From Hydrogenophaga sp. (lineage in GTDB: Bacteria > Pseudomonadota > Gammaproteobacteria > Burkholderiales > Burkholderiaceae_C): a stretch of DNA of 64,000 nt. The position numbers and the translations under genes are program-made. Each line of letters starts with the position of its first letter. Position 1 is the stretch's first letter. Of the stretch, positions 8,577 to 17,876 are shown one piece after another. The stretch spans positions 151,917 to 215,916 of the forward strand of contig NZ_JAHBZK010000007.1 in assembly GCF_019635465.1 (NCBI RefSeq), read 5' to 3'. The notes beneath the pieces were generated by a model. It was not told the DNA's origin. It saw nothing but the letters and a program-made list of their open reading frames with translations, and made no database searches.

Positions 8577-9959
8577 TCACTGCGTCCAACCGCCGCCGAG
8601 TGCGGCGTACAGCGCCACGCGGTTCTGCTGCAGGGCCAGTCGGATCTGCGCCTGCGATTGCTGCGCCGTGAACAGCGAGCGCTGCGCATCGAGCACATCC
8701 AGGAAGCTCGCCACGCCATTGCGGTAGCGCAGCTCGGCCAGGCGCAGGCGGTCACTCTCGGCCGTCACCTGATCGTCCAGTGCCTTGAGCTGCTCGCCCA
8801 GGGTGGCGCGACCGGCCAGCGCATCGGCCACCTCGCGGAACGCGGTCTGGATGGCCTTTTCGTACTGCGCCACCGCAATGTCGCGCGACACCTTGGCCGA
8901 CTCGAGCCCGGCGCGGTTGCGCCCGGCATCGAAGATGGGCAACAAGGCCTGCGGGTTCAGCGTGAAGCCCCAGGAGCCGTCCTTGAACAGACCCGAGAGC
9001 TCGGTGCTGGCCGTGCCCACGCTCGCGGTGAGCGAGATGCGCGGGAAGAAGGCCGCACGCGCCGCGCCGATGTTGGCGTTGGCCGCGATCAAGGCCTGTT
9101 CGGCCTGGCGTATGTCGGCGCGCCGGGTAAGCAGGTCCGATGGCAGGCCGGCCGGCACGTCGGCCAGGACCGCGGCGTCGCCATCGGCCACCTGCACCAG
9201 ACTGGCTGGCACGCTGTCGCCCACCAGCAGCGTGAGCGCGTTCGCATCGAGCGCACGCGCGCGCTGCTGTTGCGCCAGCGAGGCCCGCGCGGTGGCCGCG
9301 AGCGATTCGGCCTGGCGCAGGTCGAGGGCGGAGGCCGCACCGTTGTCGAACCTCAGCCTGGTCAGTCGCAGCGAATCGTCGCGCGAGCGCTGGGTCTCGC
9401 GTGTGATGGCCAGCAAAGCCTCGTTGGTCTGCAAACTCAACCAGCTGCTGGCCACGGCCGAGATCAGGCTGGTCTGCGCCGCGTGGCGGGCCTGCTCGCT
9501 GGCGAGGTAGTCGGCCAACGCGGCTTCCTTGAGCGCGGCAAGACGGCCGAAGAAATCGATCTCCCAGGCGCTCACGGCCAGCCCCACGCTGTAGGTGCTG
9601 GTGATGCTGCCGCCGTTGGTGCCCTGCCGGTTGCCGATGGCGGCGGCGTTGACCGTGGGGTACTGGTTGGCGCGCGCGATCTGGTACTGCGCACGCACCC
9701 GTTCGATGTTGAGCGTGGCCACGCGCAGGTCGCGGTTGTTGGCCAGCGCGCGTTCGATCAGCTCGCGCAATTGCGGGTTGCGCACGAAGTCCTGCCAGGC
9801 GGTGTCGGCCGCGCTGCGCTGGTTGGGCGTGTCGGCCGCCAGCGGGAAGGTCTGCGGCACCGGCGCCGCCGGCCGCTCGTAGGTGGGAATCATCGAGCAG
9901 CCGGCCAGCACCAGGGCAGCGGCCAGCGTGCTCAGACGCAAACGGACATCACGACTCAT
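8577..9959 (-). CDS. Outer-membrane efflux channel lipoprotein (OprM/NodT family)
   Basis: A 460-residue TolC-like outer-membrane factor that forms the exit duct of the RND pump encoded just upstream. It starts with a lipoprotein signal: hydrophobic stretch then LAGC, with the lipidated cysteine at residue 21. Two OEP repeats with long coiled-coil helices follow. The ATG at 9959 is chosen because it gives a normal signal peptide; an upstream in-frame ATG at 9980 adds seven residues. The gene overlaps the end of the pump gene by 11 nt, so translation is probably coupled. Confidence 0.92.
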   Translation of the reverse strand: MSRDVRLRLSTLAAALVLAGCSMIPTYERPAAPVPQTFPLAADTPNQRSAADTAWQDFVRNPQLRELIERALANNRDLRVATLNIERVRAQYQIARANQYPTVNAAAIGNRQGTNGGSITSTYSVGLAVSAWEIDFFGRLAALKEAALADYLASEQARHAAQTSLISAVASSWLSLQTNEALLAITRETQRSRDDSLRLTRLRFDNGAASALDLRQAESLAATARASLAQQQRARALDANALTLLVGDSVPASLVQVADGDAAVLADVPAGLPSDLLTRRADIRQAEQALIAANANIGAARAAFFPRISLTASVGTASTELSGLFKDGSWGFTLNPQALLPIFDAGRNRAGLESAKVSRDIAVAQYEKAIQTAFREVADALAGRATLGEQLKALDDQVTAESDRLRLAELRYRNGVASFLDVLDAQRSLFTAQQSQAQIRLALQQNRVALYAALGGGWTQ

Positions 9960-12900
9960 CGCTGTAGGCTCCATGCGCACGCGCGCTTTCGAGGTCGCGC
10001 TGGTGCTGGCGCTCGCTGCCCTTGAACAGGCGCCGCACCACCGCGAAGAACAAGGGCACGAAGATCACCGCCAGCATGGTGCCGGTGATCATGCCGCCAA
10101 TCACGCCGGTGCCGATGGCCCGCTGGCTGGCCGAGCCGGCGCCAGAGGCAATGAACAGCGGCACCACGCCCAGGGTGAAGGCCATCGAGGTCATGATGAT
10201 CGGACGGAAGCGCAGACGTGCGGCCGCCAGTGCGGACTCGAACACGCTCTTGCCCTGTGCCTGTACATCCTTGGCGAACTCGATGATCAGGATGGCGTTC
10301 TTGGCCGACAGGCCGATGATGGTGATCAGGCCGACCTGGAAGTACACGTCGTTCTGGTAGTTGCGCAGCCAGGTGGCCAGCAGCACGCCGAGCACACCCA
10401 GCGGCACCACCAGGATCACCGACAGCGGAATGGTCCAGCTTTCGTACAGGGCTGCCAGGCAGAGGAACACCGCCAGGATGGCAAAGCCATACAGCACCAG
10501 CGCCTGCGAACCCGCGAGTTTTTCCTCGCGCGAGGTGCCCGTCCACTCGTAGCCAAAGCCTTGCGGCAGCTGCGCTGCGAGGCGTTCCATCTCGACCAGC
10601 GCGTCACCCGTGCTGTAGCCCGGCGCGGCGCTGCCGCTGATGCGCATGGCGGGGTAGCCGTTGTAGCGCACCGCCTGCATCGGCCCCTTGACCCACTGGG
10701 TGGAGGCGAAGGCCGACAGCGGCACCGCCTTGCCCTGCGTGTTGACAACGTTCAGGCGCAGCAGGTCGTCGGGTTGCATGCGCGCGGGTGCATCGGCCTG
10801 CACGATCACGCGCTGCAGACGCCCGCTGCTGGGGAAGTCGTTCACATAGCTCGAACCCAGCGCCGTGCCGATGGCGGCGCTGATGGCGTCGAAGGGCACG
10901 CCCAGGGCCTGGGCTTTGTCGCGATCGATGGACAGCTGCACCTGTGGCGCATCTTCCAGGCCGTCGGGCCGAACCTGCGTCAGCACCGGGCTTTGCGACG
11001 CCAGTTGCAGCAACTGCCCACGTGCGGCCAGCAAGGCGTCGCGGCCCAGACCGGCACGGTCCTGCAAACGGAAGCTGAAACCCGACGAGGTGCCGAGCTC
11101 CGGAATCGGTGGCGGACTCAGCGGAAAGATGAACGCGTCGCGAATGCCCGAGAGCGCACCGAACGCGCGGCCGGCCAGGGCCTGCGCCGAGTTGCCGGGC
11201 GCGCTGCGTTCGTCCCAGTCCTTGAGCGTGACGAAGGCAATGCCGGCGTTCTGGCCCTGACCCGAGAAGCTGAAACCCATCACCGCCACCATGCTCTGCA
11301 CTTCAGGTTGCTTGAGCATGAAGGCTTCGACCTGTTCCATCACCGCGCGGGTGCGCTCCTGCGTGGCACCCGGGGGCAACTGCACGTTGACCAGCAGGTT
11401 GCCCTGGTCTTCCTGCGGCAGGAACGAAGTTGGCAGACTGCGGTACACCCAGGCTGCGGCCGCGCCGATGGCCAGGTAGACGATGAGCATGCGCCCGGCG
11501 CGCGGCAGCAAGGCACCCACGACGCCGGTATAGCCGTTCGTGAGACGCCCGAAGCCGCGGTTGAACCAGCCGAAGAAGCCTTTCTTCTCGACGTGATGCC
11601 CCTTCTGGACGGGCTTGAGCAGGGTCGCGCACAGTGCCGGCGTGAGCGACAGGGCCATGAAGGCGGAGAACGCGATCGACACACCCATCACGGCGGCGAA
11701 CTGGCGGTAGATGTTGCCAATGGAGCCGGCGAAGAAGGCCAGCGGCACGAACACCGCGATCAACACCACCGTCACGCCGATGATGGCGCCCGAGATCTGG
11801 CCCATGGCCTTGCGCGTGGCCTGCAAGGGCGGCAGGCCTTCCTCGCTCATGATGCGCTCGACGTTCTCGACCACCACGATGGCGTCGTCCACCACGATGC
11901 CGATCACCAGCACCATGCCGAACATGGTGAGCACGTTGATCGAGAAACCCATGGCCAGAAGCGTGGCGAAGGTGCCCAGCAGCGCCACCGGCACCACGAT
12001 GGTGGGAATCACGGTGTAGCGGAAGTTCTGCAGGAACAGGAACATCACCAGGAACACCAGCGCCACCGCCTCGACCAGCGTCTCGGCCACTTGCGAGATC
12101 GAGATCCGCACAAAACGCGAGCTGTCGTAGGGGATCACCCACTTCATGCCCTGCGGGAAGAAGCGCTCCAGCTCGGTGAGCTTGGCGCGCACCGCGTCGG
12201 CCGTGGCCAGGGCATTGCCACTGGGCGAGAGCTGCACGCCAATGCCGGTCGAGGGCTTGCCGTTCAGACGGGCCGACGTCGCGTAGGCCTGCGCGCCGAG
12301 CTCGATGCGCGCCACGTCCTTGAGGCGCACGGTGGCGCCACTGGCCTCGGCCCGCAGCACGATGTTGCCGAAGGCCTCCACCGAGCTGAGCTGGCCCTGC
12401 ACCACCACCGTGGCCGAGATGCCCTGCCCGGCCACGTTGGGCAGCGCGCCGATTTCGCCGGCCGAGACCTGTGCGTTCTGCGCGCGGATGGCCGCCGTCA
12501 CGTCGGCCGCGCTCAGGTTCAGCCCCAGCAGCTTGGCCGGGTCGATCCAGATGCGCATGGCGCGCTCGGTGCCGAACAGCTGCGCCTGCCCCACGCCGGG
12601 CACGCGCTGGATCTCGGGCAGCACGCTGCGGGTGGCGTAGTCGCCCAGGGCCACCGGGTCCCACTTGGGGTCGTCGCTGGTGAGGATGGTGAACAGCAGG
12701 AAGTTGCTGCGCGACTTGTCCACGCGCACACCCTGCTGCGTCACCGCCGAGGGCAGGCGCGGAGATGCGCGCGAGAGGCGGTTCTGCACGTCGACCTGTG
12801 CCAGGTCGGGGTTGGTGCCGGGCTGAAAGCTCAGCGTGATCGATCCGGTGCCGTTGGCCTGCGCCGTCGACTCCATGTAGATGAGGCCGGGCGAGCCGTT

Positions 12901-13107
12901 CATCTCCTGCTCGATGATGGACAGCACCGATTCTTCGAGCGTCTTGGCCGAAGCGCCGGGGTACGTGGCGCTGACCACGATCGACGGCGGCGCCACCGGC
13001 GGGTACTGCGAGATCGGCAACTGGGTGATCGACACCGCGCCGAGCACCATGATGAAGAGTGCGATCACCCACGCAAAGATGGGGCGATCAATGAAGAACT
13101 TGGCCAT
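9949..13107 (-). CDS. RND multidrug efflux pump, inner-membrane subunit (HAE1 family)
   Basis: A 1052-residue AcrB/MexB-type proton-driven drug pump, full length for the family. It starts MAKFFIDRPIFAWVIAL and has twelve membrane helices and two large periplasmic loops. The proton-relay aspartate pair lies in GIVVDDAIVVVENVE (about residues 406-409), and the relay lysine equivalent (E. coli Lys940) is in ILIIEFAKD. It captures hydrophobic and amphiphilic compounds from the periplasm or membrane and passes them to the outer-membrane factor. It is the middle gene of the operon adaptor-pump-channel (42 nt after the adaptor, 11-nt overlap with the channel). Confidence 0.96.
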   Translation of the reverse strand: MAKFFIDRPIFAWVIALFIMVLGAVSITQLPISQYPPVAPPSIVVSATYPGASAKTLEESVLSIIEQEMNGSPGLIYMESTAQANGTGSITLSFQPGTNPDLAQVDVQNRLSRASPRLPSAVTQQGVRVDKSRSNFLLFTILTSDDPKWDPVALGDYATRSVLPEIQRVPGVGQAQLFGTERAMRIWIDPAKLLGLNLSAADVTAAIRAQNAQVSAGEIGALPNVAGQGISATVVVQGQLSSVEAFGNIVLRAEASGATVRLKDVARIELGAQAYATSARLNGKPSTGIGVQLSPSGNALATADAVRAKLTELERFFPQGMKWVIPYDSSRFVRISISQVAETLVEAVALVFLVMFLFLQNFRYTVIPTIVVPVALLGTFATLLAMGFSINVLTMFGMVLVIGIVVDDAIVVVENVERIMSEEGLPPLQATRKAMGQISGAIIGVTVVLIAVFVPLAFFAGSIGNIYRQFAAVMGVSIAFSAFMALSLTPALCATLLKPVQKGHHVEKKGFFGWFNRGFGRLTNGYTGVVGALLPRAGRMLIVYLAIGAAAAWVYRSLPTSFLPQEDQGNLLVNVQLPPGATQERTRAVMEQVEAFMLKQPEVQSMVAVMGFSFSGQGQNAGIAFVTLKDWDERSAPGNSAQALAGRAFGALSGIRDAFIFPLSPPPIPELGTSSGFSFRLQDRAGLGRDALLAARGQLLQLASQSPVLTQVRPDGLEDAPQVQLSIDRDKAQALGVPFDAISAAIGTALGSSYVNDFPSSGRLQRVIVQADAPARMQPDDLLRLNVVNTQGKAVPLSAFASTQWVKGPMQAVRYNGYPAMRISGSAAPGYSTGDALVEMERLAAQLPQGFGYEWTGTSREEKLAGSQALVLYGFAILAVFLCLAALYESWTIPLSVILVVPLGVLGVLLATWLRNYQNDVYFQVGLITIIGLSAKNAILIIEFAKDVQAQGKSVFESALAAARLRFRPIIMTSMAFTLGVVPLFIASGAGSASQRAIGTGVIGGMITGTMLAVIFVPLFFAVVRRLFKGSERQHQRDLESARAHGAYSDES

Positions 13108-13149
13108 GCGTCGGCGTTCCTAGATTCGGCGGATGGGAATGAACGGGCC

Positions 13150-14346
13150 TCAGCTCGACGTGCTGGGCGCAGCGGCCTCGCCCGGCTTCTTCCAGGGCAC
13201 AGGCTTGACCGTGGCCCCGGGGCGCAGCTTCTGGAAGCCATCAACCATGACCTGCTCGCCCGGCTTGAGGCCATCGACCACCACCCACTGGCCGTCCTGC
13301 TCGCCACCCAGCGTGACGTTGCGCGACGCCACCTTGCCTTCGCCGTCCACCACCATCACGGTGTCGGCCTGGGCCGATCGCGTGACCGCCTGCTGCGGCA
13401 GCAACACCGCGTTGCTGGCCGTGGCCTGCTCCAGACGCACGCGCACATACAGCCCGGGCAGCAGCACGCCGTCGGGGTTGGGCACTTCGGCGCGCAGCGT
13501 GACCTGGCCGGTGGTGCTGTCCACCGTCAGGTCGGAGAACAGCAAGCGGCCTTCACGCTTGTAGACGGAGCCGTCCTCCATCACCACGCGCACCTTGGCA
13601 ACCTCGCTGCCCGCGCCCTTGAGGCTGCCGGCCTCGAAGGCACGACGCAGGCGGTAGACCTCGCTGGCCGACTGCGTGAAGTTCACGTACATGGGGTTGA
13701 TCTGCTGAATGACCGCCAGCTGTGTGGCCTCGCCCTGACCCACCAGCGCGCCCTCGGTGACCAGCGAACGGCCAATGCGACCGTCGATGGGTGCCGTGAC
13801 GTTGGCGTAACCCAGGTTGATGTCGGCGGTGCGCACGGCGGCACGCCCGGCCGCCACATCGGCTTCGGCCTGTTTCTGTGCCGCCACCGCGTTGGCGTAC
13901 TCCTGGGCGCTGATGGCGTTCTCCTTCACCAGCGGCGCATAGCGCTCGGCCAGTGCGGTGGCCTGCGTCAGGTTCGCCTCGGCGCGGGCCAGCGTGGCGC
14001 GCGCGCTCTGCAAGGCGGCCGCGTAGGGAGCCGAATCGATCTGGAACAGGCGCTGCCCCGCCTTCACCTCGCTGCCTTCGCGGAACAGGCGGCGCTGCAG
14101 GATGCCCGCAGCCCGGGCACGCACCTCGGCCACGCGCGAGGCTTCGAGTCGACCCGGCAGTTCGTTGACCAGACCGACGTCGCCCGGGTGAATGGTGACC
14201 ACCCCCACCTCGGCCGGCGGCGGTGCGCCGCCACCGGCCTGGGCCGGCGCCTCGGTCTTGCCGCAAGCGGTCAATACGGCGGCCAGGGTCAGGGCCGCAA
14301 CGGAAATGACCGCGCCACGCCGCGGCAGATCGGACGAAAGATGCAT
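13150..14346 (-). CDS. RND efflux periplasmic adaptor lipoprotein (membrane fusion protein)
   Basis: A 398-residue AcrA/MexA-type adaptor. The signal peptide ends LTAC with the lipidated cysteine at residue 28. It is followed by a beta-barrel strand, the lipoyl half-motifs around a coiled-coil hairpin, and the C-terminal membrane-proximal domain (LKPGEQVMVDGFQKL). The ATG at 14346 is chosen because it starts the signal peptide; the frame is open further upstream through the operator, which is not credible coding. First gene of the efflux operon; its promoter must lie at the 18-bp palindrome 47 nt upstream, next to the divergent repressor. Confidence 0.94.
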   Translation of the reverse strand: MHLSSDLPRRGAVISVAALTLAAVLTACGKTEAPAQAGGGAPPPAEVGVVTIHPGDVGLVNELPGRLEASRVAEVRARAAGILQRRLFREGSEVKAGQRLFQIDSAPYAAALQSARATLARAEANLTQATALAERYAPLVKENAISAQEYANAVAAQKQAEADVAAGRAAVRTADINLGYANVTAPIDGRIGRSLVTEGALVGQGEATQLAVIQQINPMYVNFTQSASEVYRLRRAFEAGSLKGAGSEVAKVRVVMEDGSVYKREGRLLFSDLTVDSTTGQVTLRAEVPNPDGVLLPGLYVRVRLEQATASNAVLLPQQAVTRSAQADTVMVVDGEGKVASRNVTLGGEQDGQWVVVDGLKPGEQVMVDGFQKLRPGATVKPVPWKKPGEAAAPSTSS

Positions 14347-14392
14347 GGGGAAAGGCCTCGGGAGAGAAGAGGAATTCGGAAAGCGAGCGAGT

Positions 14393-14410
14393 ATACATAC
14401 GCGTATGTAT
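14393..14410. promoter_or_regulatory. Operator palindrome for the TetR-type efflux repressor
   Basis: ATACATACGCGTATGTAT is a perfect 18-bp palindrome centred in the 110-nt gap between the adaptor and the TetR gene, almost equidistant (about 46 nt) from both start codons. Its half-sites (ATACATAC/GTATGTAT) closely match the AcrR/TtgR-type operators of RND pumps. The likely role is repression of both divergent promoters. Confidence 0.8.
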
Positions 14411-14456
14411 GTATAGTCCGCAGCCGGAAATAGCCCGCCCTGTTGAAAGCCCATTC

Positions 14457-15158
14457 ATGGTCCGCCGCACGAAAACCGAAGCTCTGGAGACAAGAAACCG
14501 CCTGCTCGACGCTGCCGAGCGGCTGTTTCAGGCCAAGGGTGTCTCCAGCACCACGCTGGCCGACATCGCCACGGCGGCCGGCGCCACACGCGGCGCGGTG
14601 TACCACCACTTTCACGACAAGGCCGATCTGTTCAACGCCATGATGGAGCGCGTGACCATGCCGCTGGAGGCCTCCCTGGCCGATGTGGGCTGCGGCGCGC
14701 CAGACACCGAGGACCCACTGCAGGCCATCCGCGATGCCATGTTGCATGCGCTGCGCCAGACCGCCAACGACGAACGCACCCGCCGCGTGTTCGAGGTGGC
14801 CACGCACAAGGTGGAGTACGTGGACGAGATGCAGGCCGTGCGCGATCGCCACCTGCGGGTGCGCAACGAATGCATGGCCATGACGCGCGTCGCCCTGCAG
14901 GAAGCCGTGCGACGACAGGGCGTGACGCTGCCGGTGCCGCTGGCCACCGCGGCACTGGGTCTGCACGTGATGGTCGACGGCTTGATCCAGAACTGGCTGC
15001 TGGACCCGCAGGCATTCGATCTGGTGCGCCACGGCCGCCAGACCATGGACACCTACCTCAGCGGGCTGGGGCTCAGTCTGTCGCCCGCTCGGGCACGACG
15101 TCCTTCGGCAGCGGTGCGCGCGAAACCAGCCGCAGGTGCAGCGCGGCCTGCGCCATGA
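14457..15158 (+). CDS. TetR-family repressor of the RND efflux operon (AcrR/TtgR type)
   Basis: A 233-residue regulator. The N-terminal HTH (TLADIATAAGATRGAVYHHFHDKADLF, about residues 30-58) is almost canonical for AcrR/TtgR/SmeT repressors, and the ligand-binding C-terminal domain has the matching architecture. I start at the ATG at 14457 (MVRRTKTEA), the usual AcrR beginning. Ligand binding by the C-terminal domain should release the operator at 14393-14410 and induce the pump and the repressor. The last 28 codons, rich in Ala/Arg/Pro, run antisense into the end of mrpG (86-nt tail overlap) and extend the protein beyond the usual 205-215 residues. Confidence 0.93.
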   Translation: MVRRTKTEALETRNRLLDAAERLFQAKGVSSTTLADIATAAGATRGAVYHHFHDKADLFNAMMERVTMPLEASLADVGCGAPDTEDPLQAIRDAMLHALRQTANDERTRRVFEVATHKVEYVDEMQAVRDRHLRVRNECMAMTRVALQEAVRRQGVTLPVPLATAALGLHVMVDGLIQNWLLDPQAFDLVRHGRQTMDTYLSGLGLSLSPARARRPSAAVRAKPAAGAARPAP

Positions 15159-15414
15159 GGTTGGCCGACACCGGCGCCGTGACGAAGACGAACAACGTGA
15201 TCAGCAACTCGGGCACGCCCCAGCGCCCCTGAGCCGTGGCCACCAGCATCGACGCCAGCAGCACGCCGCCCACCCCCAGCGTGGACGCCTTGGTGGGCGC
15301 ATGCAGGCGCATGTAGAAGTCGGGCAGGCGCCACAGGCCGATGGCGCCCACCAGGATGAAGAAAGCGGCCACCACGATCAGGGCGGCGGCCAGCCATTCG
15401 ATGACGGGATGCAT
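15073..15414 (-). CDS. mrpG: Mrp-type cation/proton antiporter subunit G
   Basis: A 113-residue protein with three membrane helices, ending the Mrp (Mnh/Pha/Sha) antiporter operon. The family signature is visible in GAIGLWRLPDFYMRLHAPTKASTLGVGG. I start at the ATG at 15414 rather than an open upstream extension because the family begins near this hydrophobic helix; that leaves 13 nt from the F stop. Subunit G is essential for assembly of the complex, although its own role is unclear. The 3' end overlaps the convergent TetR gene by 86 nt. Confidence 0.9.
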   Translation of the reverse strand: MHPVIEWLAAALIVVAAFFILVGAIGLWRLPDFYMRLHAPTKASTLGVGGVLLASMLVATAQGRWGVPELLITLFVFVTAPVSANLMAQAALHLRLVSRAPLPKDVVPERATD

Positions 15415-15427
15415 CAGGCGTTCTCCT

Positions 15428-15703
15428 TCACTCGACGACGTCGCCACGCGTGACGTAGCGCGCCAGCGCCACGGTGGACGCAAAACCCAGCATGGCCACG
15501 ATGAGCGCGGCCTCGAACAGCAGCGGCGTGGACCAGCGCATGCCCAGCATGACCACCAGCGCCACCGCGTTGAGGTACAGGGTGTCGATGGCCAGAATGC
15601 GGTCGGTCAGTTCGGGCCCGCGCAGCAGGCGCCAGCCGCACAGCACCATGGCCAGCGCCACGGCACCGGCGCCGATGTTCAGTGCGATGTCGAGCACGCT
15701 CAT
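15428..15703 (-). CDS. mrpF: Mrp-type cation/proton antiporter subunit F
   Basis: A 91-residue, three-helix membrane protein matching MnhF/PhaF, with the conserved region GPELTDRILAIDTLYLNAVA. The DR and D positions in this helix are typical and lie near the ion path in Mrp structures. The start overlaps the end of subunit E by 4 nt (ATGA), which implies translational coupling. Confidence 0.92.
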   Translation of the reverse strand: MSVLDIALNIGAGAVALAMVLCGWRLLRGPELTDRILAIDTLYLNAVALVVMLGMRWSTPLLFEAALIVAMLGFASTVALARYVTRGDVVE

Positions 15704-16236
15704 GCCTGGCCCTCCTCGCCCACGCGGAAGATGGTCAGCAGCGGCGCTTCATAGCGCGCCTTCATGTCGTCGATGGTGGCCTGGTGGTCGCTGCAGTCGA
15801 GCGCGTGCACCCAGATCACGCCGCGCGCTTCGTCAATGGTGGCCGACACCGTGCCCGGCGTGGTCGTGATGATGCTGGCGAAGATGGCGTTGACCCGTTC
15901 GTGCGAACTGGCCAGGGGCACCGGCAGCCAGGCCGGTTGCGGCTTGTCCATCGAACCCAGCACGATGCGCGCGACGATGAGGTTGGACTTGACGATGTCG
16001 TAGATCACCACGATCAGCAGGCGACCCACGGTGGGCCAGTGCAGGCCGCGGCTGGCCGGCGCCAGAAAGCGGTGCAGCAGGCGCGGCACGATGAGCGCCA
16101 GCAGGGCGGCCGACAGCAGATGCACCGGCTCGACGCTGCGCGACAGCGCCAGCCAGCTGCCGGCCAGCAAGGCCGACAGCACGGGGTGATCGAACCAGCC
16201 GGGGCGGCGGGGGGCGGTGTCGGTGGACATCGTCAT
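15700..16236 (-). CDS. mrpE: Mrp-type cation/proton antiporter subunit E
   Basis: A 178-residue membrane protein of the MnhE family, with two or three N-terminal helices and a soluble C-terminal region containing the typical TTTPGTVSATIDEARGVIWVHALD segment. It is adjacent to F and D, each with a 4-nt overlap. A second in-frame ATG two codons in is an alternative start. Confidence 0.9.
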   Translation of the reverse strand: MTMSTDTAPRRPGWFDHPVLSALLAGSWLALSRSVEPVHLLSAALLALIVPRLLHRFLAPASRGLHWPTVGRLLIVVIYDIVKSNLIVARIVLGSMDKPQPAWLPVPLASSHERVNAIFASIITTTPGTVSATIDEARGVIWVHALDCSDHQATIDDMKARYEAPLLTIFRVGEEGQA

Positions 16237-17876
16237 GGCTGCTCCTTGGTGGGGGTCTGGGGCCTGGGTCGGCGACCGTCGTAGGGACGCGTTGTGGGCT
16301 GGCCCTCGGCGTCGGGGCCGAGCACGGCGCGGGCATAGGCCCCCGGATCGCCCAGTTGCGCGGCGGCAGCGTCGGTGTAGCGCTTGATCGGCGAAGCAAA
16401 GACCGCCATGGCCACGCCCAGCGCCAGAAAAATCCAGGCCGAGGCCACCATGCGCCAGCTCGAGCCCGAAGCACCGGGCTGGTCGGCCTCGGGCGCGATG
16501 TGCCAGAACACCACCACGCCGGCGCGCGCCAGACCCAGGATCGTGAAGAAGCCCACGGTGAGCACGATGGTCCAGACCCAGGCCTGCGCCGCCATGCCCG
16601 AGGCGCTGTCCAGAATCATCAGCTTGCCGAGGAAGCCCGGCATGGGTGGGAGGCCAGCGGCCGATGCAGCGCCGAACAGCATCATCACGCCCAGCAGCAC
16701 CGGCTCGCGCAGCGCCGCGGCCGGTTGCAGCCGGTCGCAGGCTTCGCCACGTTGCGCGGCCATGAGCTCGACCAGCAGGAACAAACCCGCCATCACGATG
16801 GTGCTGTGCAGCGTGTAATACAGCGCCGCCGACAAGGTGTCGGGGCTGAACAGCCCCACGCCGGCGAGGATGGTCCCCACCGACGACACGGTGAGGTAGG
16901 CCACCATGCGACCCATGGTGTGCGCGGCCAGGGCCCCCATCACGCCCAGCACACTGGTGGTCAGTGCCGCGGGCAACAACCAGGGCTGAGCCACCAGCGC
17001 GGCCTCACCGGCCTCGACGCCGAAGATGCCCCAGTGCACGCGGATGATGCTGTAGGCGCCGACCTTGGTCATGATGGCGAACAGCGCCGCCACCGGCGCG
17101 CTGGCCGCCGCGTAGGTGCCAGGCAGCCAGAAGTACAGCGGCACCAGCGCGGCCTTGAGGCCGAACACCACCAGCAACAGCAAAGCCGCTGCGCGAGCGA
17201 TCGGCACCGCGTCGGCATGGAGGTGCGTCAGCCTCAGGGCCACGTCGGCCATGTTGAGCGTGCCGGTGGCCGAGTACAGCATGGCCAGGCCAATGAGAAA
17301 CAGCCCCGACGCCGTCAGGTTGAGCACCACGTAGTGCACGCCCATGCGGAAGCGCTCGCGGCCCTGGCCATGCACCAGCAGCACATACGAGGCGATCAGC
17401 AGCACCTCGAAGAACACGAACAGGTTGAACAGGTCGCCAGTGAGGAAGGCGCCGCACAGGCCCATGAGCTGGAACTGGAAGATGGCATGGAAGTGTCGGC
17501 CGCGGCTGTCCCAGCCGCAGCTGGCGTACCAGATCACCGGCAGCGCCACCAGTTGCGTCAGCAGCACCATCAGCGCAGACAGCTGATCGACCACCAGAGC
17601 AATGCCATAGGGTGCGGGCCATTCGCCCAGGCGATAGACCAGGATCTCGCCACCCGCGGCCTGGCGTACCAGGCCGATCGCCATCACCAGGCCCAGCGCC
17701 ACCGAGCCCAGCGACAGCCGACGCCGCCAGCGCAATCGGGCATCGTCGTGCGCACCACCCAGGCCCGCCATGCCACCGCGGTCGCCAATCAGCAGCAAGG
17801 CCACCGCGGTGAAGATCGGCAGCAGCACCGACAGCACCGGCGCGTGCTGATGCCAGAAGTCCAACAGGGCCGTCAT
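16233..17876 (-). CDS. mrpD: Mrp-type cation/proton antiporter subunit D
   Basis: A 547-residue, roughly fourteen-helix protein related to the NuoM/NuoN proton-pumping subunits of complex I. The proton antiporter domain includes the conserved lysine and glutamate segments (MVLLTQLVALPVIWYAS, VFGLKAALVPLYFWLPGTYAAA). In the complex it and subunit A are the pump-like modules that exchange Na+ or K+ for protons. It overlaps C and E by 4 nt on either side. Confidence 0.93.
   Translation of the reverse strand: MTALLDFWHQHAPVLSVLLPIFTAVALLLIGDRGGMAGLGGAHDDARLRWRRRLSLGSVALGLVMAIGLVRQAAGGEILVYRLGEWPAPYGIALVVDQLSALMVLLTQLVALPVIWYASCGWDSRGRHFHAIFQFQLMGLCGAFLTGDLFNLFVFFEVLLIASYVLLVHGQGRERFRMGVHYVVLNLTASGLFLIGLAMLYSATGTLNMADVALRLTHLHADAVPIARAAALLLLVVFGLKAALVPLYFWLPGTYAAASAPVAALFAIMTKVGAYSIIRVHWGIFGVEAGEAALVAQPWLLPAALTTSVLGVMGALAAHTMGRMVAYLTVSSVGTILAGVGLFSPDTLSAALYYTLHSTIVMAGLFLLVELMAAQRGEACDRLQPAAALREPVLLGVMMLFGAASAAGLPPMPGFLGKLMILDSASGMAAQAWVWTIVLTVGFFTILGLARAGVVVFWHIAPEADQPGASGSSWRMVASAWIFLALGVAMAVFASPIKRYTDAAAAQLGDPGAYARAVLGPDAEGQPTTRPYDGRRPRPQTPTKEQP

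Noticed and set aside
9883-14433. A very long plus-strand open frame (over 1,500 codons) across the efflux operon
   Set aside because: It is antisense to the three efflux genes, which have clear family motifs on the minus strand. Long antisense frames are expected at this GC content; the translation is His/Arg/Gly-rich without any domain.
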